Source: a virus. From it: 49,347 nucleotides of DNA. Shown here piece after piece: positions 8,084 to 15,874 of this stretch. The notes under the pieces were generated by a model. It made no database searches. It was not told where the DNA came from and saw nothing but the letters and a program-made list of their open reading frames with translations. A program made the translations under genes and the position numbers. The stretch lies in IMG/VR virus record IMGVR_UViG_3300025543_000044, positions 1-49,347 of that record; one strand, written 5' to 3'. The number at the start of each line of letters is the position of its first letter. Position 1 is the first letter of the stretch.

Positions 8084-9076
8084 ATGCCGATGGAAAAGAT
8101 TGAGTTTGAGTTCCCAGATGATGGGGATGAGGCCCAACAAGTTGAAGTAGAGGGTTCCAGTGCTGTTCCTTTGGGGGAAGAACCCAAACCCAAAAAGGAA
8201 GAAGATGAGCTGGAAGTAGAAGTTGTTGACGATACTCCCGAAGCTGACCGTGGTAGGGAACCGTCTGACCCCCCAGAAGATGTTACTGATGACGAGCTTC
8301 AAGATTACTCTGAAAAAGTCCGTAAGCGTATCCAGCATTTTAGTAAGGGGTACCATGATGAGCGCCGGGCCAAAGAGAAAGCGGAACGCGAGCGGGCGGA
8401 GTTAGAGCGGGTTGCCAAGAAACTTTACGACGACAACCAACGGCTAAATACGTCTGTAGGCCAAAGTCAGGCGGCTATATACGATCAGGCGACCAAAGCG
8501 GTAGCTACGGAGTTAGCCAGTGCAAAAGTGGCATACAAAGAAGCCTATGAATCAGGTAGTGCTGACGGGGTACTCGAAGCTCAAGATAGGCTCACTACGG
8601 CACGTATGCGGGAGGAGCAATTAAAGAATATAGGTGCCAAGGCTTTACAACGGCAGACACCTGATGTACAACAAGAGACACAGGCGGAAAAGCCCGCACA
8701 AGCGCCGGTAACTCCGGACAAGAGGTCTCAGGAATGGGCTAAAGAAAATACATGGTTCGGCCAATCCGGTAAGGACGAGATGACCGCCCTTGCGCTTGGG
8801 TACCATACCAAGATGGTGAATGACGGGGTTGACCCAACTAGTGATGATTACTACGAGAAGTTAAACGCTCGTATGCGAACGGTCTTCCCAGAGGAATTTG
8901 GGGGGCAAGAAACAAGGCAAAAAAGGCCAAATGTGGTTGCACCCGCTACGCGGAGCACATCACCTCGCAAGGTGAAACTAACGCAAACACAGGTAGCCAT
9001 TGCCAAACGCCTTGGGGTACCACTAGAGTTGTATGCCAAACAGGTTGCTGAAGATATGAGGAAAGAAAATGGCTGA
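8084..9076 (+). CDS. Capsid scaffolding protein
   Basis: The 330-residue protein should template procapsid assembly from inside and then leave or be degraded. Features seen are a strongly acidic N-terminal third (Glu/Asp/Pro-rich, 1-75), a central long charged helix or coiled coil (about 80-195, with a KAERERAELERVAKKLY stretch), a Gln/Pro linker, and a basic C-terminal helix (about 285-330), the part that usually contacts the capsid protein. Position between portal and major capsid protein is standard. GGAG lies nine bases upstream of the ATG. Its last codons overlap the next gene by 8 bases. Confidence 0.82.
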   Translation: MPMEKIEFEFPDDGDEAQQVEVEGSSAVPLGEEPKPKKEEDELEVEVVDDTPEADRGREPSDPPEDVTDDELQDYSEKVRKRIQHFSKGYHDERRAKEKAERERAELERVAKKLYDDNQRLNTSVGQSQAAIYDQATKAVATELASAKVAYKEAYESGSADGVLEAQDRLTTARMREEQLKNIGAKALQRQTPDVQQETQAEKPAQAPVTPDKRSQEWAKENTWFGQSGKDEMTALALGYHTKMVNDGVDPTSDDYYEKLNARMRTVFPEEFGGQETRQKRPNVVAPATRSTSPRKVKLTQTQVAIAKRLGVPLELYAKQVAEDMRKENG

Positions 9077-9518
9077 AAACAGAATCGCTCGCGGTGCGGA
9101 AACCCGCGAGAAAGATACTCGTAAGAAGTCTTGGGCGCGCCCCGAGCTACTACCGAGTCCCGAACCCGAAGAAGGGTATAAGTACCATTGGGTACGTGTA
9201 GCTACTCTGGGTAACGTTGATGCCATGAATGTCTCCTCAAAATTACGTGAAGGCTGGGTTCCAGTCAGGGCTAAAGACCACCCCGAAATTGAGCTTGTAG
9301 CTATTGAACAAGAACGGTTTAAGGATAATGTGGTTATCGGGGGGTTGATGTTGTGCAAAGCCCCGGTTGAAATGGTGAATGAGCGTAATGAATACTACGA
9401 CCAGCAAGCCAAGTCCCAGATTAGCTCAGTTGACAACAACTTAATGCGCGAAAATGACCCCCGTATGCCCCTGTTTAACGACAGGAAAACGAAGGTTACT
9501 TTCGGGTCTGGAAATTAA
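9069..9518 (+). CDS. Head-module protein upstream of capsid (149 aa)
   Basis: The family is uncharacterised but looks typical of aquatic phages, where it lies just before the capsid genes. The sequence has a basic N-terminus (about 1-22), then WARPELLPSPEPEEGYKYHW, a REGWVPVRAKDHPEIEL segment (60-76), GGLMLCKAP, and a C-terminal NDPRMPLFNDRKTKVTFG stretch. The start has a GAGGAA ribosome binding site and overlaps the scaffold stop by 8 bases. It could be a minor capsid or assembly factor; no enzymatic motif is visible. Confidence 0.72.
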   Translation: MAENRIARGAETREKDTRKKSWARPELLPSPEPEEGYKYHWVRVATLGNVDAMNVSSKLREGWVPVRAKDHPEIELVAIEQERFKDNVVIGGLMLCKAPVEMVNERNEYYDQQAKSQISSVDNNLMRENDPRMPLFNDRKTKVTFGSGN

Positions 9519-9533
9519 TCTCAGGAGCTTATC

Positions 9534-10139
9534 ATGGCTACTACCGCTGCACCTTATGGGCTACGGCCTGTAAAACGCGCTGACGGCTTGCCGTATTCAG
9601 GCGCAGTTACACACTACCTTATTGACCCTGCCGGGGTTGCCAACAATATATTCAACGGTTCAGTTGTACAATTGACTGCCGCTGGTTATATTGAGTTGGC
9701 CGACGGTACAGGTAAAGATATTACGACTAACAACTTCGGTGGTTCCAGTATTGGCGCTGCTGGTGTGTTTGTTGGTTGTGAGTATGTTAATGCCCAAGGT
9801 CAGGTCATTCACAGTCAATATTACCCTACCGGCACCACGGGTGTTGTGAAGGCATATGTTGTAGACGACCCCAACGTGCTTTTCCAAGCGCAACTTGATG
9901 CTGTAAGTGGTCAAGATGATCTTGGTACTGTTACCGGGTTCCCCGCAGCACAGAACGCTACTACGTCAGGTAATACCGCTACCGGTAATTCTACTATGGC
10001 TCTGGATGCTACCGTCCAGACTACCGTAGGCGGACTACTGATTTGTGGGTTCGTCTCAGCAGTAGACGACACTTACCCTGATGTGTTGGTTAAATTCACT
10101 ACTGGTGGACATCGTATGACGATGAACACTGGCGTTTAA
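9534..10139 (+). CDS. Putative head decoration/structural protein
   Basis: This 201-residue, Gly/Thr/Val-rich, beta-type protein begins MATTAAPYGLRPVKRADG, an opening seen in structural proteins placed next to the major capsid gene of aquatic podoviruses. It contains a FVGCEYVNAQGQ segment (about 80-91) and an AYVVDDPNVLFQAQ segment (about 107-120). Composition and neighbourhood suggest a capsid decoration or cement protein. A clean AGGAG ribosome binding site precedes the ATG, suggesting high expression. It is separated by only 13 bases from the major capsid protein gene. Confidence 0.72.
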   Translation: MATTAAPYGLRPVKRADGLPYSGAVTHYLIDPAGVANNIFNGSVVQLTAAGYIELADGTGKDITTNNFGGSSIGAAGVFVGCEYVNAQGQVIHSQYYPTGTTGVVKAYVVDDPNVLFQAQLDAVSGQDDLGTVTGFPAAQNATTSGNTATGNSTMALDATVQTTVGGLLICGFVSAVDDTYPDVLVKFTTGGHRMTMNTGV

Positions 10140-10152
10140 GGGGTAATCTGAC

Positions 10153-11055
10153 ATGGCTATTTCAAGAGCACAGCTACTCAAGGAACTCCTGCCGGGGCTT
10201 AACGCGCTGTTTGGCATGGAGTATAAAAAGTACCCGGATGAGCACGCGGCGATTTTCGATACAGAATCGTCTGACCGCTCTTTTGAGGAAGAAACGAAGC
10301 TGTCGGGCTTCGGTTCTGCACCGGTTAAGGCTGAAGGTTCCGCCATCGCGTATGACAACGCGCAGGAAGCATGGACCGCACGCTACACCCACGAGACCAT
10401 CGCAATGGGTTTCTCTGTTACTGAGGAAGCTATCGAGGATAACTTGTACGACTCCCTGTCGTCCCGTTATACGAAGGCGTTGGCACGGGCTATGGCTTAT
10501 ACCAAGCAGGTGAAAGGGGCGGCTATCCTCAATACCGCGTTCACGGCAACCTACGGTGACGGTGTGGCCTTGTGCTCCACTTCACACCCGTTGGTAAGTG
10601 GTGGGGTGAACTCTAATACCCCGGCAGTTGCATCTGATCTGAACGAGACTTCTCTGGAAGCCGCAGTCATTCAGATTTCAGCATGGACGGATGAGCGTGG
10701 TCTCCTGATCGCGGCACGGCCCAAAAAGCTAATCATCCCCCCAGCGTTGCAGTTTGTTGCCACACGCCTGTTGGAAACTGAGCTTCGTGTCGGTACCGCC
10801 GATAACGACCTGAATGCCCTGAAGACTAACGGCTCTATCCCTGACGGGTATACAGTGAACCATTACCTGACGGACACCAACGCTTGGTTCCTCAAAACTG
10901 ACTGTCCTAATGGTCTGAAGCACTTCAAACGTGCCGCACTGACCACTTCTATGGACGGTGATTTTGATACAGGAAACAGCCGCTACAAGGCTCGGGAACG
11001 TTACTCCTTCGGAGTGTCTGACCCGCTGGGTATCTTCGGTTCGCCGGGAGCGTAA
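10153..11055 (+). CDS. Major capsid protein, Mu gpT-like
   Basis: The 300-residue main head subunit presumably adopts the HK97 fold. The sequence resembles the Mu gpT family of major head proteins: an N-terminal helical region, then GFSVTEEAIEDNLYDSLSSR (about 86-105), an AMAYTKQVKGAAILNTAF segment, DGVALCSTSHPLVSGG (about 136-151), and a C-terminal domain with RYKARERYSFGVSDPLGIFG. It has AGGGG before the ATG, follows scaffold and decoration genes and is followed at once by a very strong terminator, as expected for the most abundant structural transcript. Combined with a P22-like portal it suggests a mosaic head module. Confidence 0.85.
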   Translation: MAISRAQLLKELLPGLNALFGMEYKKYPDEHAAIFDTESSDRSFEEETKLSGFGSAPVKAEGSAIAYDNAQEAWTARYTHETIAMGFSVTEEAIEDNLYDSLSSRYTKALARAMAYTKQVKGAAILNTAFTATYGDGVALCSTSHPLVSGGVNSNTPAVASDLNETSLEAAVIQISAWTDERGLLIAARPKKLIIPPALQFVATRLLETELRVGTADNDLNALKTNGSIPDGYTVNHYLTDTNAWFLKTDCPNGLKHFKRAALTTSMDGDFDTGNSRYKARERYSFGVSDPLGIFGSPGA

Positions 11056-11076
11056 TCCTGCTACTTGGGATGTGAG

Positions 11077-11099
11077 AAAGGGGCTTCGGCCCCTTTTTT
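11077..11099 (+). terminator. Strong intrinsic terminator after capsid gene
   Basis: AAAGGGGC (11077-11084), a TTCG tetraloop and GCCCCTTT (11089-11096) form an 8-bp stem running into six T (11094-11099). It lies 21 bases after the major capsid stop and marks the end of the head operon. Confidence 0.95.
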
Positions 11100-11100
11100 G

Positions 11101-11129
11101 TTGACAAGTTATGGGCTGTGAGCTACAAA
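11101..11129 (+). promoter_or_regulatory. Sigma70-type promoter for the tail/accessory block
   Basis: A perfect TTGACA (11101-11106) follows directly after the T run of the capsid terminator; 17 bases later TACAAA (11124-11129) matches 4 of 6 bases of the -10 consensus. It has the same layout as the candidate at 1384-1412. It would restart transcription for the genes from 11223 on, with a leader of about 85 bases. Confidence 0.6.
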
Positions 11130-11222
11130 GTAAGTTCAACTGGGAACATCCAGTTATGGTGACCGACCCAGCGGACGTTTACGAGACACCATAATAAACC
11201 CTTCGTAAAAAGGTAACATGTT

Positions 11223-11432
11223 ATGGGTCAATCTACTTTTTCTGGGCCAGTAGCCGCGACAAACGGTTTTATCCTCCCCACTTATACTGTAGCTACGGCT
11301 CCCGCAGCAAATAGTGTTACTGCGGGCACAATCGTTTATGTATCAAACGGTGAGGCAGGGTCTCCTTGTGTTGCTGTATCTGACGGTACTGATTGGTACG
11401 CAGGTACTGGTGCTGTTATAGCCGCATCCTAA
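11223..11432 (+). CDS. Small virion-type protein (69 aa)
   Basis: A Gly/Ala/Val/Thr-rich, probably all-beta protein. PTYTVATAPAAN followed by AGTIVYVSNGEAGSPCVAVS and DWYAG resembles short domains attached to phage tail fibre and virion proteins. It is the first gene after the terminator and promoter behind the capsid gene. The ATG at 11223 has AAGG nearby. Its stop is followed by a strong AGGAGA site for the next tiny gene. Function is unknown; a small surface or fibre-associated subunit is the most reasonable guess. Confidence 0.6.
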   Translation: MGQSTFSGPVAATNGFILPTYTVATAPAANSVTAGTIVYVSNGEAGSPCVAVSDGTDWYAGTGAVIAAS

Positions 11433-11443
11433 AGGAGAACACT

Positions 11444-11569
11444 ATGACATACGTTCCACCCAGTAAAGAGGAGCTGGCCCGCAGGGGTATTGGTGTTACA
11501 CCGCCAAAAACAACTCCCCCCAAGAAAGCTACGAAACCAAAAACCAAGGTACGGGGGGATAAACCATGA
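11444..11569 (+). CDS. Tiny basic Pro/Lys-rich protein (41 aa)
   Basis: ATG at 11444 with AGGAGA located seven bases upstream opens a 41-codon frame ending in TGA at 11569, which overlaps the ATG of the next gene (ATGA). The N-terminal half (MTYVPPSKEELARRGIGVTP) is followed by a Pro/Lys/Thr tail with three repeats of the kind PPK/KKATKPK. The strong ribosome binding site and stop-start overlap make it a likely real gene despite its size. Function is unknown; such basic tails suggest contact with DNA or an acidic partner protein. Confidence 0.6.
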   Translation: MTYVPPSKEELARRGIGVTPPKTTPPKKATKPKTKVRGDKP

Positions 11570-11871
11570 GCAATTATGACGCTTATGGGACGGTCTCCAC
11601 AGCCACCACAACTGACGAATCCTCCTGCCGGGGGACTGTTACCCTGTCGGCGCACCTGACCTCCGGGTCTGGTACATTGACTTGGCAGTTTAAAGGGATT
11701 GACGGTACGTGGCGGAGTATCTATGGCGGTGCGGACGGCACCACGGCGCAGGCGTTCACAGCTAGCCATATGGTTAACGTGTTATTCGGGGGGGATGTAC
11801 GTGTACGTGGCAGTTCTTCCGGGGGTACATGGGATTGGCAGGTAATTGGTAATTACCGCAGGGATGCGTAA
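11566..11871 (+). CDS. Small beta-type structural protein (101 aa)
   Basis: The 101-residue product is rich in Thr, Ser, Gly, Val and Trp with alternating beta-strand patterns (TVTLSAHLTSGSGTLTWQF, DVRVRGSSSGGTWDWQV). This resembles a single Ig- or carbohydrate-binding-like sandwich domain of the sort used as virion decoration, but no family is recognised. Start at 11566 has GGGGGA upstream and overlaps the previous stop. Its neighbours are other small structural-type genes. Confidence 0.6.
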   Translation: MSNYDAYGTVSTATTTDESSCRGTVTLSAHLTSGSGTLTWQFKGIDGTWRSIYGGADGTTAQAFTASHMVNVLFGGDVRVRGSSSGGTWDWQVIGNYRRDA

Positions 11872-11873
11872 CT

Positions 11874-12452
11874 ATGCCCGCTATTCTGCTGGTCAAGGTC
11901 GCTGACGCACCCGTAGCCGAGTCTCCAACTCGCTGGAAGGGTGGGCAGGTTGTTGACGCATTCTCTGTAGACCATGTGTTTGGTGACCCTGAGCTGCCTG
12001 CGGCTGGTAAGTTCTATCACATCACTATCACAAACCCCGGTATAGGCGTCGATGAGGCCCGAGAATATTTGGAGGAGTGGCGGCACAAGCCCACTTATGA
12101 AGTCCTTGGGCGGCAGGGTAATGTGCGCCGTATCCGGGTGACAAGCAGCATGGTATCTGTCTCTGGTAAAAACGCGTTTGAGCGCGCACCGATTGAGGCG
12201 TTTTTTGGTCGATGGAATGCCACCTATGTATCGCACAACCAAAACTCCTTCACGATGGATGCCGACATTGATGATGAGTATTTTGATGAAGCCAGAGCCG
12301 ATATGGACAAGACCATAATGGATATGCAATATGCCCGCCGCCGATGGTATATCACGCCAGCGGGTATGACATTCTTGGCAAACAACAGCGGCTCGATAGA
12401 GCGCACAGCCTCCCAGATTCAGCCTTTCTTGCGCGACGGGTTATTGGACTGA
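11874..12452 (+). CDS. Unknown protein (192 aa) in virion gene cluster
   Basis: The product is not recognised. The N-terminal half resembles a small alpha/beta protein (MPAILLVKVADAPVAESPTRWKG, DAFSVDHVFG, FYHITITNPGIGVDEAREYL); the second half is charged with a DADIDDEYFDEARADMDK acidic helix and ends in FLRDGLLD. Start ATG has AGGGATG upstream, and the stop overlaps the next ATG (TGATG). Composition suggests a soluble, folded protein, possibly a minor virion component, without a visible enzymatic motif. Confidence 0.6.
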   Translation: MPAILLVKVADAPVAESPTRWKGGQVVDAFSVDHVFGDPELPAAGKFYHITITNPGIGVDEAREYLEEWRHKPTYEVLGRQGNVRRIRVTSSMVSVSGKNAFERAPIEAFFGRWNATYVSHNQNSFTMDADIDDEYFDEARADMDKTIMDMQYARRRWYITPAGMTFLANNSGSIERTASQIQPFLRDGLLD

Positions 12453-12775
12453 TGATTACTATCGAGGTGAAGCGCTACACAGATAGCAAAATTGGGGTGT
12501 TCGTAAAAGAGGACGGCGAGCTGCACGCCACATACCAACTGGTAAAGGGTGATGACGGTGATGTGTTTGGTGTCTTGACAGGCCAAAACTCCATGACCCA
12601 TGCGCGCAATATGGCGTTTTTGCTGAAACTACGCGAGCTGGGGTTCAAGACATTGACATTTGAGTCCGCTCCGGGTCAAAGAGTAGCACGCTCGACAAAG
12701 CACATAGGCACCAACCCAATGACGGGTGTAAAAAAGCATCGTGTATATCTGGACGAGATAGATCAATGGCTGTAG
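12452..12775 (+). CDS. Unknown protein (107 aa)
   Basis: The ATG at 12452 is preferred over upstream starts because it overlaps the previous stop codon (TGATG) and the protein from there is compact: ITIEVKRYTDSKIGVFVKED begins a beta-hairpin, followed by a helical middle (ARNMAFLLKLRELGFKTLTF) and a basic segment with RVARSTKHIG. The last 10 bases overlap the beta-helix gene. No family is recognised. The coupled arrangement with 11874-12452 suggests the two products work together. Confidence 0.58.
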   Translation: MITIEVKRYTDSKIGVFVKEDGELHATYQLVKGDDGDVFGVLTGQNSMTHARNMAFLLKLRELGFKTLTFESAPGQRVARSTKHIGTNPMTGVKKHRVYLDEIDQWL

Positions 12776-13719
12776 TCACTAGATATTTAAAACCTGTTGG
12801 TGGGGTTGATACTTACACAAGTATTGATGCATGGCAGGCGGGAGAGCAGACCGACCTTGTGACCCCCGGCGATACGCATGTGCTGGAGTGCCACACCGGG
12901 ACTTATGAGGGGAGTACTTTAATTAGTGGCTGGACGACTAGCCCCTCTAATAACATCACGATAAAAGCTGCGGCGGGGCATGAGCATAACGGTGTTTTTG
13001 GCGCTGGTGTATTACTGCAAAGCTCCATGGTTTCCGCTGGTGTGTTTACCCTGCAAAACGATGTTGGCCTAACGGGCCTTTGTCTAGAGAGTCGTGGGGC
13101 CACAAATGGCTCTTGCTTGCTGGTCTCGATAGGATCGACGCATAGGTCTCTACTTGTGCGCAGAACCGGTGCAGCGGATAGTGTGGCCGGGTTCAGTGGT
13201 TTCCAACCTGCGGCTTTCTATAACTGTATTTTCGAGAACTTTTACAAGAACTTTAATTTAGGGAATACCACAACTTGTTATAACTGTACATCTATTGGTG
13301 GGGTGTACGGGGGGTTTGTCCTAGATGTTGCTAATACTCCACTCACCAACTGTGTAGCATTTGGGTCTAGTGGGGGCGACTTTCTGTTAAATAAGGCACC
13401 AGCCACCATAATTGGTTCTGGTAATGCTTCCGAAGATGGCAGCGCGGGGGGAACAGCCCCCATAACTGGGGTTACTACTGCTGACTTCTATAACTACGCG
13501 GGCGGAGACTATAGGCCGGTTATAGGCGGTGTATTGGATGGCGTGGGTACTGATTTGAGCGGCACGTTTACCGATGACGTATCCGGGGCGACTCGCGCAA
13601 CGTGGGATATTGGTGCGTGGATCGCTGTGGCTGCTCCTCCATCCGGTGGTGGCGGTGGGCCTTCCCGCGCTGTAGCGTACTCTTTGGTTACTCGCGTAGC
13701 CGCCGATATTATGAGTTAA
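12766..13719 (+). CDS. Beta-helix-type virion protein (317 aa)
   Basis: The protein looks like a right-handed parallel beta-helix: residues about 35-255 show short strand-turn units with recurring N/C/G ladders (FYNCIFENFYKNFNLGNTT, TTCYNCTSIGG, LTNCVAFGSSGGDF), typical of pectate-lyase-like folds. The first 30 residues form a capping segment and the C-terminal region carries a GGGGG linker followed by a short SRAVAYSLVTRV tail. Phages use such folds for tail fibres, spikes and decoration proteins that bind or cut glycans. No catalytic residues can be assigned. Its start overlaps the previous gene by 10 bases. Confidence 0.62.
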   Translation: MAVVTRYLKPVGGVDTYTSIDAWQAGEQTDLVTPGDTHVLECHTGTYEGSTLISGWTTSPSNNITIKAAAGHEHNGVFGAGVLLQSSMVSAGVFTLQNDVGLTGLCLESRGATNGSCLLVSIGSTHRSLLVRRTGAADSVAGFSGFQPAAFYNCIFENFYKNFNLGNTTTCYNCTSIGGVYGGFVLDVANTPLTNCVAFGSSGGDFLLNKAPATIIGSGNASEDGSAGGTAPITGVTTADFYNYAGGDYRPVIGGVLDGVGTDLSGTFTDDVSGATRATWDIGAWIAVAAPPSGGGGGPSRAVAYSLVTRVAADIMS

Positions 13720-13730
13720 TAGGAGGATTT

Positions 13731-13940
13731 ATGGACGACCCAAATGAACCACTAACACCAAAGCAGAAAGAAGCTATCCGTAAGGCTAAAGAAGCTGAGA
13801 TGGATAGCAAGATGCGGGGGAAGGTTAATAAGGATTTCCCAACGTACGGGAGTAAAAAACCCAAGGGTATGAAAGCCGGAGGGCGGGTACGTGGTTGTGG
13901 TATAGCCAAACGGGGTCTTGGTATGGGGAGGAAAGGGTAA
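13731..13940 (+). CDS. Small basic protein with M-K-x-GG-x-V-R-G tail (69 aa)
   Basis: ATG at 13731 has an AGGAGG ribosome binding site. The protein has a charged helical N-terminal half (LTPKQKEAIRKAKEAEMDSK) and a glycine/arginine C-terminus GMKAGGRVRGCGIAKRG (46-62). The next protein ends in a closely similar MKKGGKVRG segment, so the two genes share a C-terminal module. Similar small basic proteins lie near head-tail genes of aquatic podoviruses. Function is unknown; an internal, DNA-contacting virion component would fit the charge. TAATG overlap joins it to the next gene. Confidence 0.66.
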   Translation: MDDPNEPLTPKQKEAIRKAKEAEMDSKMRGKVNKDFPTYGSKKPKGMKAGGRVRGCGIAKRGLGMGRKG

Positions 13941-14251
13941 TGGCAAAAGAATCGCCCCTTGAAAGGGCAAAAAAGGCTATGAGTGGTAAAACTACTGCTA
14001 GTCGTGTTGCCGCAGCCGAAAATTACTCCCCGAAGCCGGGGGTAAAACCCCAACCCGAAACAAAAGCGGGGCCAGCCTATGCACCCGCCGCCAAGTACGT
14101 AGAGGACCGCAAAGCTCAGATTGAGGCTGCGCGCCGAGCTGATGAGCGGGCTATCGCCGCAAGGCGTAAGGCGAAAGGCATGAAAAAAGGTGGTAAAGTA
14201 CGTGGGGCCGGGTGCTGCAAGCAGGGTATCCGCAAGGCCAAGATGTACTAA
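13940..14251 (+). CDS. Basic protein with M-K-K-GG-K-V-R-G tail (103 aa)
   Basis: The ATG at 13940 sits in a TAATG overlap with the previous stop and has GGGGAGG upstream. The 103-residue protein is strongly basic: MAKESPLERAKKAMSGK, a Pro/Ala linker, a charged helix rich in Arg/Ala (about 55-80) and a C-terminal MKKGGKVRGAGCCKQG (81-96). The tail resembles the end of the preceding protein. Not recognised as an enzyme; likely a small structural or DNA-associated virion protein. Confidence 0.66.
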   Translation: MAKESPLERAKKAMSGKTTASRVAAAENYSPKPGVKPQPETKAGPAYAPAAKYVEDRKAQIEAARRADERAIAARRKAKGMKKGGKVRGAGCCKQGIRKAKMY

Positions 14252-14262
14252 CGGAGTAAAAC

Positions 14263-14943
14263 ATGGCTACTACGGGCACAACTGCGTTCACTATGGACTT
14301 CACGGATATAGCCGAGGAGGCGTGGGAGCGTGCTGGGCGTGAGATGCGTTCAGGATATGACCTCGCTACGGCTCGCCGGTCTATGAACCTGATGACCATT
14401 GAGTGGCAAAACCGGGGCATTAACATGTGGACGATAGACTCCGCTGTTATCGCCTGTGTTGCTGACCAAGCGGAGTATGATTTACCAGCGGATACGATTG
14501 ACCTGTTAGAACATTCTATCAGAACAGGTTCTGGTACGACCCAGACGGATACGAGTTTGTCACGGGTGAGTGTGAGTACGTACGCGTCTATCCCTAACAA
14601 GTTAATCACTGGTAGACCGACTCAAATATGGATAAAGCGCGAAGTTGTCAACCCTATAGCGGTCTTGTGGCCTGTGCCGAGCAGCACAGACTATTCTATC
14701 GTTTACTGGCGTATGCGTCGTATAGAGGACGCGGGTAACGGGGTAGAAACCCCAGATATGACGTTCAGGTTCCTCCCGGCAGTTGTTGCGGGGCTGGCGT
14801 ACCATATAGCCCTTAAGATGCCTGATCTGGCCCAGCGTATCCCCATGTTGAAAGAGGTATATACTGAGCAGTTCAATATGGCTGCTTCTGAGGATCGGGA
14901 GAAGGCAACGTGGCGTTTGATTCCTAGAGGTATGCGGGTGTGA
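14263..14943 (+). CDS. Head-tail adaptor/connector protein
   Basis: The 226-residue product matches the style of connector proteins that bind under the portal in short-tailed phages: DIAEEAWERAGREMRSGYDL and ARRSMNLMTIEWQNRGINMW (about 15-56), then YDLPADTIDLLEHSIRTGSG, and a C-terminal half with PTQIWIKREV and a long helix before RLIPRGMRV. This pattern is widespread in aquatic podoviruses, functionally like P22 gp4 or T7 gp11. A GGAG site precedes the ATG. The next gene begins within its stop codon. Confidence 0.75.
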   Translation: MATTGTTAFTMDFTDIAEEAWERAGREMRSGYDLATARRSMNLMTIEWQNRGINMWTIDSAVIACVADQAEYDLPADTIDLLEHSIRTGSGTTQTDTSLSRVSVSTYASIPNKLITGRPTQIWIKREVVNPIAVLWPVPSSTDYSIVYWRMRRIEDAGNGVETPDMTFRFLPAVVAGLAYHIALKMPDLAQRIPMLKEVYTEQFNMAASEDREKATWRLIPRGMRV

Positions 14944-15224
14944 CCACACAGTTTGCCGTTGGCAAACGTGCACTGGGGATGTGCGACCGGTGTGGGTTCC
15001 AGTATAAGCTCAAACAGCTAAAGAAGCTGACGATAAACCAAATAGAGGTGGATATTAAGGTGTGCCCTTCGTGTTGGGAAGCCGACCACCCGCAGAACTT
15101 ACAGGGTAAATACCCTGTTAATGATCCACAGGCGTTGCAAGATTCCCGGTCTGATTCCGCCGATAATGCAGCAAGCCGTGTACCGCTGAGTCTGGTCGAC
15201 TTAGACGCACTGAATAATGGGTAG
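14940..15224 (+). CDS. Zinc-ribbon protein between adaptor genes (94 aa)
   Basis: GTG start at 14940 overlaps the previous stop (GTGA), with GAGGT upstream. The protein carries two Cys pairs, MCDRCGF (14-20) and VCPSCW (41-46), forming a four-cysteine zinc ribbon separated by a basic beta segment (KLKQLKKLTINQIEVDIK). The remainder is polar with PQNLQGKYPVNDPQALQDSR. Small zinc-ribbon proteins of this type recur between connector genes of aquatic phages, suggesting a virion or assembly role. What it binds is unknown. Confidence 0.7.
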   Translation: MTTQFAVGKRALGMCDRCGFQYKLKQLKKLTINQIEVDIKVCPSCWEADHPQNLQGKYPVNDPQALQDSRSDSADNAASRVPLSLVDLDALNNG

Positions 15225-15227
15225 GGT

Positions 15228-15854
15228 ATGAACTACACTGAGCTTACAACAAATATAGCCGACATCTGCGAGAATACGTTTACAGCAGACCAACTTGCTA
15301 TGTTTACGATGCAGGCCGAACAAAAAATATATGAGACAGTGCAATTCCCGTCTTTACGAGCAAACGCTAGTAGTACTATGGCGGCGTCTAATAGCTTTTT
15401 AACGGTACCTACCGACTATTTATACCCGCATTCGTTAGCAGTACTCAATGGCGGCACATATACGTACCTCATACAAAAAGATTCTAATTTTATTCGTGAG
15501 GCGTACCCTAACCCTACTGTGGAGGGGGTTCCGAAGTATTACGCGCTGTTTGACGAGGACTCTTTTTTACTAGGGCCAACCCCGGATGACAACTACGTGG
15601 TAGAACTGCATTATGGATACCATCCGGAGTCTATCGTTACGGCTACAAATACGTGGCTCGGGGACAATTTTGATTCTGCCCTACTTAACGGCGCGTTAGT
15701 TGAGGCGTTACGGTTTATGAAAGGTGAGGAAGATATGGTAGCTGTGTATGACAAGCTATATCTCCAAGCGATAGGACTTCTTAAACAACTGGGAGATGGT
15801 AAGTTACGTCGTGACAGTTACAGAAGCGGGCAATTAAGAGCGAACGTCGGTTAA
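15228..15854 (+). CDS. Adaptor/tail-completion protein (208 aa)
   Basis: The 208-residue protein begins MNYTELTTNIADICENTF, followed by a helical MFTMQAEQKIYETVQFPSLR segment, a beta-rich centre (FLTVPTDYLYPHSLAVLNGG; YYALFDEDSFLLGPTP) and two C-terminal helices including ALVEALRFMKGEEDM. This architecture corresponds to phage adaptor proteins that connect the portal to the tail (SU10-type adaptors). Adjacent genes are the first adaptor and zinc-ribbon protein, so a second connector ring is the most reasonable role. Start has GGGTAGGG upstream. Confidence 0.74.
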   Translation: MNYTELTTNIADICENTFTADQLAMFTMQAEQKIYETVQFPSLRANASSTMAASNSFLTVPTDYLYPHSLAVLNGGTYTYLIQKDSNFIREAYPNPTVEGVPKYYALFDEDSFLLGPTPDDNYVVELHYGYHPESIVTATNTWLGDNFDSALLNGALVEALRFMKGEEDMVAVYDKLYLQAIGLLKQLGDGKLRRDSYRSGQLRANVG

Positions 15855-15874
15855 TCTATTCAGGAGTAACAACA

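Noticed and set aside
11111-11194. 27-codon ORF between capsid terminator and 11223
   Set aside because: It has no ribosome binding site, and its start lies within the promoter candidate, so it would be upstream of the transcript start.
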